A stretch of DNA of 64,000 nucleotides, from positions 2,666,001 through 2,730,000 of the forward strand of contig NZ_CP139698.1 in the NCBI RefSeq assembly GCF_034372165.1, in the 5' to 3' direction. This stretch comes from Christiangramia sp. OXR-203 (GTDB lineage: Bacteria > Bacteroidota > Bacteroidia > Flavobacteriales > Flavobacteriaceae). Below are positions 17,831 through 24,912 of the stretch, one piece after another. Under the pieces are notes generated by a model, which worked only from the letters and a program-made list of their open reading frames with translations, had not been told where the DNA came from and searched no databases. A program made the translations under genes and the position numbers. Each line of letters begins with the position of its first letter. The first letter of the stretch is position 1.

Positions 17831-19012
17831 CTAACTATACTCAAACGTACCATATTCACTGTTAATTGTAAGCTTTTTACTTTCAGATGTTTCAACTCTT
17901 CCCACTACCTGAGCGTCTACATTAAAAGATCTTGAAATTTCTATCACCTTATCTGCATGAGCCTCATCAATATAAATTTCCATACGATGTCCCATATTAA
18001 AAACCTGATACATCTCTTTCCAGTCCGTTTTGCTTTCCTCCTGAATTAGTTTGAAAAGTGGTGGGGTAGGAAACATATTATCTTTTATAATATGCAAATC
18101 ATCAATAAAGTGCAGGATCTTTGTTTGCGCACCTCCACTACAGTGAACCATTCCATTAATATTCTCAGCTCCAATATCAGAAAGTAATTTCTGAATAACC
18201 GGCGCATAAGTTCTGGTAGGTGAAAGCACGAGCTTCCCTGCATCAATCGGACTATCATCTACAACATCGGTCAACTTCCTTGTACCTGAATAAATAAGTT
18301 CTTCAGGAATAGAACTATCAAAGCTTTCAGGATACTTTTCAGCTAAAACTTTAGAGAAAACATCATGGCGTGCAGAAGTAAGACCATTACTTCCCATTCC
18401 GCCATTATATTCACTTTCGTAGCTTGCTTGTCCTGAAGATGAAAGTCCTACGATAAGATTTCCAGGTTTGATATTCGCATTATCAATCACTTTATTCCGT
18501 GGCATTCTGGCTGTTACTGTAGAATCAACGATAATGGTTCTCACCAGGTCTCCAACATCTGCAGTCTCTCCACCAGTAGAATGTATTTCTACTCCGAATT
18601 TTCGTAATTCTGAAATCAATTCTTCTGTACCGTTAATAATCGCTGAAATTACTTCGCCCGGAATTAGGTTTTTATTCCGACCAATAGTGGAAGAAAGCAG
18701 AATATTACTGGTAGCTCCCACACACAAAAGATCATCTATATTCATAATCAAAGCATCCTGAGCAATCCCTTTCCAAACCGAAAGGTCTCCGGTTTCTTTC
18801 CAGTACATGTAAGCAAGAGATGATTTAGTCCCGGCACCATCGGCATGCATTATCAAACAATGTTCTTCACTTCCCGTTAGGTGATCTGGTACGATCTTAC
18901 AAAAAGCCTTCGGGAAAAGTCCTTTGTCTACATTCTTGATAGCGTTGTGAACATCCTCTTTTCCTGCAGATACACCCCTGCCTAAATACCTTTTGCTAAT
19001 TTCTTTGCTCAT
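17831..19012 (-). CDS. purM: Phosphoribosylformylglycinamidine cyclo-ligase (AIR synthetase)
   Basis: 393 residues, the longer form found in Bacteroidota (E. coli PurM is 345). PurM-fold motifs: HADGAGTKSSLAYMYW near 55-70, ALIMNIDDLLCVGA near 105-118, HSTGGETADVGD near 160, and a C-terminal domain with NMGHRMEIY. It closes the imidazole ring (FGAM to AIR, ATP-dependent) in purine synthesis. Single gene: a TATCTTTG -7 element is 20 nt upstream, and the curli operon terminator lies beyond that. Confidence 0.93.
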   Translation of the reverse strand: MSKEISKRYLGRGVSAGKEDVHNAIKNVDKGLFPKAFCKIVPDHLTGSEEHCLIMHADGAGTKSSLAYMYWKETGDLSVWKGIAQDALIMNIDDLLCVGATSNILLSSTIGRNKNLIPGEVISAIINGTEELISELRKFGVEIHSTGGETADVGDLVRTIIVDSTVTARMPRNKVIDNANIKPGNLIVGLSSSGQASYESEYNGGMGSNGLTSARHDVFSKVLAEKYPESFDSSIPEELIYSGTRKLTDVVDDSPIDAGKLVLSPTRTYAPVIQKLLSDIGAENINGMVHCSGGAQTKILHFIDDLHIIKDNMFPTPPLFKLIQEESKTDWKEMYQVFNMGHRMEIYIDEAHADKVIEISRSFNVDAQVVGRVETSESKKLTINSEYGTFEYS

Positions 19013-19031
19013 GAATATAACTTAGAATCCT

Positions 19032-19039
19032 CAAAGATA
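19032..19039 (-). promoter_or_regulatory. TAnnTTTG -7 element for purM
   Basis: Minus-strand TATCTTTG, exact consensus, 19 nt upstream of the purM ATG. Confidence 0.5.
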
Positions 19040-19079
19040 ATTAGTTTCAGGCTTCTGGGAAATTATACGACCTATTTAA

Positions 19080-19108
19080 ACAAAAAAACCACGCTAATAG
19101 CGTGGTTT
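19080..19108 (-). terminator. Intrinsic terminator of the curli operon
   Basis: 10-bp stem AAACCACGCT/AGCGTGGTTT (19086-19095 with 19099-19108); on the minus strand a seven-T run follows. The 33 bases around it match the glutamine synthetase terminator at 24857-24889 with one mismatch. Confidence 0.88.
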
Positions 19109-19130
19109 GATTTAGAAGATAGTTAAACAG

Positions 19131-20633
19131 TTATTCCCAATCGGGCATTTTAGCATTCTCGAGCAAAATCTCGCGGTCCTCTTCGAAAGTATTAAAGTTT
19201 TCATCGTACTTAACCTGGTAAATAGACTTGATTGCTTCAGCTTCACTTGAAGAATTTACAAAAACTACCGAAGCTTCGTTTGGAGCAAATCTGGGATCGA
19301 AATCATTGGTGCCATTTGGTTTTTCCTCACTAAGATTAAATGCTAAGTTTTTATCTCTGTCGTACACAAAAATTTTAGAATTCAATTGCCGAGCACCTAC
19401 AGATTGGTATCCAGAAACATCTAAACTGTAAAGAATATATCTATTATTTACCGAAATATCAATGCCGTCTAAAACTCCAGCTTCACCTTCGATAATTGTT
19501 TCTATTCTTTCACCTTGTTGATTGATTAAAAACAGGCTTCCGGAAAACCCATTAATGTCAGTCTCAAGAATAGCAATAAATTCTCCATTCTCACTTTCTC
19601 GAATATCCATTATATATCGATCTGACGGAGCTTCATAAATAATATCCTTCCCGCCACCGGAAATACCGGTTTTATATAATTTGTTGAAATTAGGAAAAAG
19701 TAAACTCTCTCCGTCATTAGCCCATGAGAAACCAATTCGGGAGAAATCTATTCCATTAACTGGAATGGAATTAGTGATTTGTTTCTTTTCTGAACCATTA
19801 TAATTCATGGTAAAGAGATGCAGTTCTCCACCTGAGTTTCCGAGATAGGCTACTTTTTCAATGGCTAGATTCTTTCTCGGCCTGAAGTTATTCTTTGATT
19901 CACTAGTTAAACTAGTATCATTTCCTTCGGTATCTGAAGAGAAAATAACATTATTCCCATCTACTTCCCTAACAAAGTAATAAGCGCTTGAAGCGCTTTC
20001 TAAAACATTGAAAGAACGTACTTCGCTAATTACAGTAGCGTTAATACTATCACTGACTTTTACCTGCCAGAAATATTTATAAGCACTATTCAAATTAGAA
20101 ACCGTAAATGTAGTATCTACTATATCAGAAAATCTTAGGATATCGTCATTCCTGTCATTGCGCAATTCCAATTGATACTTTAAGGAATCACCCTCAGGAT
20201 CTGTAGAATTCCACACGAATTCTACCGCATTAACTAGTACTGTAGCTGCATCCTCAGGGGAAAGTAATTCTGGAGTACTGGGTGCCCGGTTGTTCGCTGT
20301 AGATAGTTTTAGTTCAAAAATAACATTGACCTGACTACCTGCACGAACAATTGCTCCTTCAAAAGTGGTGACGTAACCGTCTTTCATGGCCTGAATTGAA
20401 TATTCTCCTTCCGGAATATCGTCAATAATAAATTCACCATTTTCGTCAGAAAAAACTGTTGATGAGGATGGATTGGTCGAAATTTTTACATTTTCAATGG
20501 GCTCATTAGAACCATCCATAACCACCATTCCCGTAACTTGTCCCGAACCGAAGGTTTCTATTGTCTCTTCACTACAGGAGATCAATAAACCGATAAAAGC
20601 TATTAATATAATTTTTGCAATTTTCATGCTCAT
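19131..20633 (-). CDS. Curli-operon lipoprotein with carboxypeptidase-regulatory-like, Fn3-like and beta-propeller regions
   Basis: 500 residues. Lipoprotein signal with lipobox LISC (about 17-20); a CarboxypepD_reg-like beta-sandwich (about 30-115, with GQVTGMVVMDGSNEPI and GEFIIDDIPEGEYSI); an Fn3-like domain (about 118-210, PSTPELLSPEDA, YKYFWQVKVSD); then a TolB/WD40-like beta-propeller (about 215-495) with blades such as GFSWANDGESLLF and DPRFAPNEASVVFV. It starts 5 nt after csgG, so it is part of the curli operon. A surface or periplasmic adaptor for amyloid subunits is plausible; no such role is established that I know of. A second in-frame ATG lies at 20627. Confidence 0.75.
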   Translation of the reverse strand: MSMKIAKIILIAFIGLLISCSEETIETFGSGQVTGMVVMDGSNEPIENVKISTNPSSSTVFSDENGEFIIDDIPEGEYSIQAMKDGYVTTFEGAIVRAGSQVNVIFELKLSTANNRAPSTPELLSPEDAATVLVNAVEFVWNSTDPEGDSLKYQLELRNDRNDDILRFSDIVDTTFTVSNLNSAYKYFWQVKVSDSINATVISEVRSFNVLESASSAYYFVREVDGNNVIFSSDTEGNDTSLTSESKNNFRPRKNLAIEKVAYLGNSGGELHLFTMNYNGSEKKQITNSIPVNGIDFSRIGFSWANDGESLLFPNFNKLYKTGISGGGKDIIYEAPSDRYIMDIRESENGEFIAILETDINGFSGSLFLINQQGERIETIIEGEAGVLDGIDISVNNRYILYSLDVSGYQSVGARQLNSKIFVYDRDKNLAFNLSEEKPNGTNDFDPRFAPNEASVVFVNSSSEAEAIKSIYQVKYDENFNTFEEDREILLENAKMPDWE

Positions 20634-20638
20634 TTATT

Positions 20639-22027
20639 TTAGTTTGACTTGGTAGACGGCATTGCGCCAAGATTGAAACTTACTCCTACACTGAAATTGA
20701 AATAGTGATCATCTCTATTTCCATTTATTACAAAATCAAGTTGATCGGAAAAAGTAATATTGTGTTCTGCGAAAGCCTTTAGGCTTACTTTAGGGCTTAA
20801 AAGGTATTCAAGACCTAGACCATATTGTGCCTTAAAAAAAGATGTATCGTTACCATCTGGAGCATTACTATCTATGCTAAAAAGATAACCAGCGCCAGCC
20901 TGCACGAAAGGACTTAAATCTTCATTTGGCAACACCAAAAAACCCGCATTAGCATCTACGCCCGTGTATTTCTGAGAAAAATGCGGATTATTGGATAATT
21001 CAAATGCATTTGCTCCAAGATTGATATAAAAACTATTGTTAAGATATTGAGAAAAGTCAACCTTGACCAGAGGACCTAGCTCCGGCGAGTTAAAATCGCC
21101 GCTTATTAGAGATCCGCCCAGATTAACTGTCAATGAACTGCTGTATGTTCTCTGAACCAATTTACCTCCGTAAACACTCTCCAGATCTGCTTCCTGCTTT
21201 TCCTGCCTGTAGGCTTGAATCAGCACATCCTGATCTTGTCCATCTTTAACTTTCCATAAATTATCCTCAACGCCTTCGATAATAAGGCCTTCCACTGCTT
21301 TTTCAATAGCTTCGGTTACTGCGAGCTGCACCGGTTCGTTTCTGGTTACACCAACTTCAGCCTCTAGCAGTCTTTGAAATTTTACATATTTAAATAAACT
21401 AGCATCAAGAGATTGAGACAATATCGTTTTGGAAACATATATATTCTTCAGTATTTTACCACTGGATGTCGAGATTGCGCGTAAATAAACAGTAACACGA
21501 TCCTGCCTGTATTGCGTACTTCCTCCAATTCCAAAATATCTGGCACCCATTCCCCCCGTTATAATATTAGTATCATAAGACACTATACCACCTTCAAGTA
21601 ATACACCAGCAAAAAGTAAGGGTGGTACTTGGGGTTCATTATCTTGAGCTCCCTGGTATTCCTGTCGAGTAGAACGAATAATATTTCGCTCATTTAAAAG
21701 ATTTCCTATATTTTCTCTCTCAATAGTAGTAAACCATCCCGAATTCTCGAGCGCATTGATAAGAATGGCAGTTCCTCCCTGAGTTACGGCTGTACTAAAC
21801 GTACTTCCGGACTGAGATGCTTTATACTGCCCGGTCAAATCTCGAAAATTATAAACTCCTACAACCACCTTCTCTGCAGGTTCCGGAAGCGTTTTTAGCT
21901 TCTCAGTTGTAGACGTATTCTCCCCAATTCTGGCTTCTCTAAAGTCTACGGGTTGATTGAGGTAGGTACTACAGGATAAACAGAGCAAGGAACTTAATCC
22001 TATCAGGCATAAATTTTTAATATTCAT
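20639..22027 (-). CDS. csgG: Curli secretion channel CsgG with C-terminal beta-barrel-like extension
   Basis: 462 residues against about 277 in E. coli. Residues 1-275 align strongly with CsgG: signal with Cys19, VGVYNFRDLTGQYK (57-69), STFSTAV (75-81), LLNERNIIRS (110-119), GGMGARYFGIG (158-168), FQRLLEAEVG (217-226), DVLIQAYR. CsgG is a nonameric outer-membrane channel for curlins. Residues about 292-462 are an added domain of alternating amphipathic strands ending SVGVSFNLG, like an OmpA/OMP_b-brl barrel. In the channel constriction, Phe56 is kept (Phe77) while the Asn55 and Tyr51 positions look like Thr76 and Gln72/Ser73. Follows csgF by 9 nt. Confidence 0.93.
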   Translation of the reverse strand: MNIKNLCLIGLSSLLCLSCSTYLNQPVDFREARIGENTSTTEKLKTLPEPAEKVVVGVYNFRDLTGQYKASQSGSTFSTAVTQGGTAILINALENSGWFTTIERENIGNLLNERNIIRSTRQEYQGAQDNEPQVPPLLFAGVLLEGGIVSYDTNIITGGMGARYFGIGGSTQYRQDRVTVYLRAISTSSGKILKNIYVSKTILSQSLDASLFKYVKFQRLLEAEVGVTRNEPVQLAVTEAIEKAVEGLIIEGVEDNLWKVKDGQDQDVLIQAYRQEKQEADLESVYGGKLVQRTYSSSLTVNLGGSLISGDFNSPELGPLVKVDFSQYLNNSFYINLGANAFELSNNPHFSQKYTGVDANAGFLVLPNEDLSPFVQAGAGYLFSIDSNAPDGNDTSFFKAQYGLGLEYLLSPKVSLKAFAEHNITFSDQLDFVINGNRDDHYFNFSVGVSFNLGAMPSTKSN

Positions 22028-22036
22028 GTATTTAGG

Positions 22037-22438
22037 TTAAGAATTAGGTATAGTTATTTGGGTTTGATCTCCAGTAGTGGTATCAAGAATGTCGATGACG
22101 AGCCCTCCATCAGAAGGATAAATATCTATAGCCAGATTCCCAAAAGTGTATCTTCCTTCTGTTAATTCTCCTTCACCAAATTGTGTGAAAAATAAATTTC
22201 GGCTTACCTGGCTCAAAAGCTGGCGATTTAAACTTTCGGTGAATTGATCCAGTTCAGATAAATCTTCACGTTCATCACGAGGTGCGGTAAAACTGTTTTG
22301 CGCCTGGGCCGAACTGAGCAACCATTGGTAATTAAAGGTATCTCCACCAAAAGCGGGGTTCTTGGGTGTGTATACCAGATCCTGTGCGCTCATTCCAAGG
22401 CAAGAGATTAAAATTGAAAAAAATATAAGTTTCTTCAT
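22037..22438 (-). CDS. csgF: Curli assembly factor CsgF
   Basis: 133 residues. After a signal peptide cleaved near GMSA|Q the mature N-terminus QDLVYTPKNPAFGG matches the E. coli CsgF segment that plugs into the CsgG barrel (RNPNFGG), followed by LLSSAQAQNSF (E. coli LLNSAQAQNSY) and a C-terminal DIYPSDGGLVIDILDTTTGDQT strand pair. CsgF sits at the outer face of CsgG and couples secretion to nucleation by the minor curlin. Between csgE (11 nt) and csgG (9 nt) in the operon. Confidence 0.93.
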   Translation of the reverse strand: MKKLIFFSILISCLGMSAQDLVYTPKNPAFGGDTFNYQWLLSSAQAQNSFTAPRDEREDLSELDQFTESLNRQLLSQVSRNLFFTQFGEGELTEGRYTFGNLAIDIYPSDGGLVIDILDTTTGDQTQITIPNS

Positions 22439-22449
22439 ATTTTCACTAG

Positions 22450-23187
22450 TTAGTATTGGTTAGTATATTCATTTCGATTCTCCAAATATTGAAGATACCT
22501 GGACACCTCGTTAATTGCTTTATCTGCATTCTCCCTCAAATAATCCAGTTTGGGACGCGCAAAAAATTGATAAACCACCCGGTCTTCAACTTCAACAATG
22601 AGCCTGGTAGTTCTTCCAAAACTTATAATCTCACCTACAGAAATCATGCGTTCACTTTCAAGTCCACTAAGCATGTATTGCTGATAAAAGAAATCATAAA
22701 AGTCTTTACCTGGTTTGGTTTTTGTGTTTTCGGTCACGAAACCTGTTAATTTGATTCCCTCATTGTTTTTTTGATAAGAAATCTCATCTCTGTTGGTCTC
22801 GTTTTCGTTTGATATTATCAACTTCCGGTTGGTACTAATAATATTTTCGTTATCATCTTTAAAGATTAGAAGGATGACTATTTCAGTACTGTCATTATGA
22901 CTAATAGAGGTTGAGGCTAGACTTTTTATTTCTGAAGCCTGGAGACTAAAAAAATTTGATTGTTTATTTATTGAATTGTTGTCTCCCTTTTTAATAACAG
23001 AAAGCTCATAAGATAAACTAAGAGCTGTATGGGTGAGATTCTTTGCAGATGCTGTTATAGTATAAAAATCACTTGATTTTTCCTGAATATTGATGACAGG
23101 TTCTACCTCTTTATTAAAGTTTTGAGAATAACTAGAACAGGCCGACAGAAGTAAAAGCAGAAAGGAGAATTTGGAAATCGATTCCAC
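22450..23187 (-). CDS. csgE: CsgE with N-terminal CsgC/CsgH-like beta domain
   Basis: 245 residues, about twice E. coli CsgE. Start is GTG. The signal ends in lipobox LSAC (14-17), suggesting a lipoprotein. Residues about 28-125 look like an all-beta domain with YTITASAKN, YELSVIKKG and LQASEIKSLAS, reminiscent of CsgC/CsgH amyloid inhibitors (inference, no CxC motif). Residues about 145-240 are CsgE: GFVTENTKTKPGKDFYDFF matches E. coli GLLTNHTVSSIGHDFYRAF, and VVYQFFARPKLDYLRE matches its VIFQTFLFPLKRDFE. CsgE caps CsgG and delivers curlin substrates. 7 nt after the minor curlin gene. Confidence 0.88.
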   Translation of the reverse strand: MESISKFSFLLLLLSACSSYSQNFNKEVEPVINIQEKSSDFYTITASAKNLTHTALSLSYELSVIKKGDNNSINKQSNFFSLQASEIKSLASTSISHNDSTEIVILLIFKDDNENIISTNRKLIISNENETNRDEISYQKNNEGIKLTGFVTENTKTKPGKDFYDFFYQQYMLSGLESERMISVGEIISFGRTTRLIVEVEDRVVYQFFARPKLDYLRENADKAINEVSRYLQYLENRNEYTNQY

Positions 23188-23194
23188 AGTTTAA

Positions 23195-23689
23195 TTACTT
23201 TATATTCTGAATAGTTAACATACGATCATCTCCGATAATTCTAATACTCATATTTTTACTGATGGCGTTGGCACCATTATTCTCAACATGCTGATTATTT
23301 CCCTCCTGAATAACCTCCAATTGGGTGCCAGGTTCGGAAAATATTGGAATATTTGAAAAATAATTATTGTCACCGTGTTGGCTGGCATTTAACTTATATC
23401 CTTCCACATTAACAATAGATTCTATATAATTTTCATCTCCACTTTGTAACAAACTCATTTCAATACCACTAGCATAAGACCTTGCAATAGCAGAATTATT
23501 ATTGCCAATTTGCTGAATATTGACAGCGCTTGAATTATTAATCAAATTATTCGCTGAGAAATTAGAATTTTTTATTTGTGCTATCATCTTATAAATTTCT
23601 ACATTAGGCTGAATATCCTGTGAAAAACAAGAGAAAGTTCCTAAACTTAGGAACGTTAGAATTATCAAATTTTTAGCAAGCGATTTCAT
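23195..23689 (-). CDS. Minor curlin / CsgB-like nucleator
   Basis: 164 residues with a signal peptide (about 1-24, CFSQ|D). Four or so curlin-type repeats with the QxGxxN core are visible: IQQIGNNNSAI, LLQSGDENYIES, ASQHGDNNYFSN, VIQEGNNQHVEN. Fewer and less regular repeats than the neighbouring major subunit, plus a charged C-terminus (RIIGDDRMLTIQNIK), fit a CsgB-like nucleator that stays at the cell surface. It starts 11 nt after the hairpin that separates it from the major subunit gene. Confidence 0.82.
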   Translation of the reverse strand: MKSLAKNLIILTFLSLGTFSCFSQDIQPNVEIYKMIAQIKNSNFSANNLINNSSAVNIQQIGNNNSAIARSYASGIEMSLLQSGDENYIESIVNVEGYKLNASQHGDNNYFSNIPIFSEPGTQLEVIQEGNNQHVENNGANAISKNMSIRIIGDDRMLTIQNIK

Positions 23690-23700
23690 TTTCTAAAATT

Positions 23701-23732
23701 TAAAAGCGGGAATTATTCAATTCCCGCTTTTA
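23701..23732 (-). terminator. Intercistronic hairpin between major and minor curlin genes
   Basis: Perfect 14-bp stem TAAAAGCGGGAATT/AATTCCCGCTTTTA (23701-23714 with 23719-23732) with a 4-base loop. Read on the minus strand it begins about 10 nt after the major curlin stop and ends in four T. It looks like a partial terminator or 3'-stabilising stem that would raise the amount of major subunit mRNA over the downstream genes. Confidence 0.75.
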
Positions 23733-23742
23733 CTAATATTAA

Positions 23743-24549
23743 TTATTCTGAATAATGTTGAAATACATTTGATGCATTCCCATTTCCACTTTGAATCACA
23801 CTACTAATATGATTTGTATCTGGAAGAAAACCTGAAGAAGATTGGGAAACAACACTAGAATTATAGTCCCCGGTTTGTAACACTTCTGATTCAAATTTCC
23901 ATCCACCATTTTGGTCAACATCAGAATAGTTACGATCCCCTTTTTGTTCAACTAAGGAAGTATGTGTAGACCCACGCTGATATACATTACTATTATTGTA
24001 ATTACCTATTTGAAGTACATCTGATTCATGATGTCCTCCTCCTTGCCAATCTACAGCATTGTTATTGTTTCCACGCTGAGTCTGGTAAGAACGAAGATTC
24101 AGACCAGATTGCTCTATAGATGCATAGTTGCTTTTACCTACTTGCAGTTGTTGAGCTTCTGAAGACCTAGTACCGTTACCTGAAGTCCACCCAGTAACGT
24201 CCTGTACAATGCTTGCAGAATTATAATCGCCTCTCTGCTCTTGAGACGCATCATTGTCTCCAGCATTTACAGTATTTGGATGTACAGTATTTTGTTGAGT
24301 TATTGCATAATTACGATCCCCTACTTGTTTTATATTTGCTGTATTTGCTTGAGCTTCTTGGTTTACTCGTGCACCGTTATAAAATCCCTTTTGATATACG
24401 GTCGAAACTAAAACAGAACCTACTTGATCAACATCAGATCCATTATTGTTTCCAATTTGATCAACATCACTGCTGTTTCCTGTTGGCCCTTGGGCAAAAG
24501 ACATTGCCCCAAACATTAGCGCTCCCGCGCAAAAAATCACTTTTTTCAT
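23743..24549 (-). CDS. csgA: Major curlin / CsgA-like amyloid subunit
   Basis: 268 residues: signal peptide cleaved near MSFAQ|G, then about ten repeats of the curlin type with QxGxxN cores (VDQIGNNNGSDVDQVG, IKQVGDRNYAITQQ, LQVGKSNYASIEQ, TQRGNNNNAVDWQ, LQIGNYNNSNVYQ, EQKGDRNYSDVDQ, LQTGDYNSSVVSQ, IQSGNGNASNVFQ). The composition is rich in N, Q, S, G and D, without Cys after the signal. It forms a stack of strand-loop-strand units in the extracellular fibre. First gene of the operon; the promoter must lie in 24550-24860. Confidence 0.9.
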   Translation of the reverse strand: MKKVIFCAGALMFGAMSFAQGPTGNSSDVDQIGNNNGSDVDQVGSVLVSTVYQKGFYNGARVNQEAQANTANIKQVGDRNYAITQQNTVHPNTVNAGDNDASQEQRGDYNSASIVQDVTGWTSGNGTRSSEAQQLQVGKSNYASIEQSGLNLRSYQTQRGNNNNAVDWQGGGHHESDVLQIGNYNNSNVYQRGSTHTSLVEQKGDRNYSDVDQNGGWKFESEVLQTGDYNSSVVSQSSSGFLPDTNHISSVIQSGNGNASNVFQHYSE

Positions 24550-24912
24550 AATTAATTAAATTTAGATTAGTATTGATTAAACAAAAAATTACACTTCCAA
24601 GATTCAGGGCATAGAATATTGGCTTAACTAATTGTCAAACAATGTTTTGGAAAACTAAAGTGTAGGGTTGTAATTGAATGCGGTAGGGTTAGTATTGCAA
24701 TCTTAATTACTTCTTCGAATATATTTAAGCTAAACAGTTATGAAAAAAAATATCGATGAATACCAGTAATAATTGTTGAAATACCATTTTCTGAAAAAAT
24801 ATTAGGTTAAAAACATGCCATTTAATAAAAATTAGGTGAAATCTCTATGATAATCTTAAACAAAAAAACCACGCTAAAAGCGTGGTTTTTCTTTTTTCTA
24901 AAACTTCAGAAA
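24550..24912. other. Promoter region of the curli operon and 3' region of glutamine synthetase
   Basis: 363 bases without a gene. The right end holds the glutamine synthetase terminator. The remaining ~310 bases upstream of the major curlin gene are AT-rich; I see no exact TAnnTTTG element here, only a near match (TAATTTTTTG on the minus strand around 24581-24590), which may mean activator-dependent expression. Confidence 0.6.
24861..24888 (-). terminator. Intrinsic terminator of glutamine synthetase
   Basis: Stem AAACCACGCT/AGCGTGGTTT (24866-24875 with 24879-24888), three-base loop, seven T on the minus strand side. Almost identical in sequence to the curli operon terminator at 19080-19108. 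Confidence 0.88.

Noticed and set aside
23195-24549. Repeats in the curlin genes as a CRISPR or tandem DNA repeat array
   Set aside because: The repetition is at the protein level (QxGxxN), the DNA units vary and no constant direct repeat with spacers exists.
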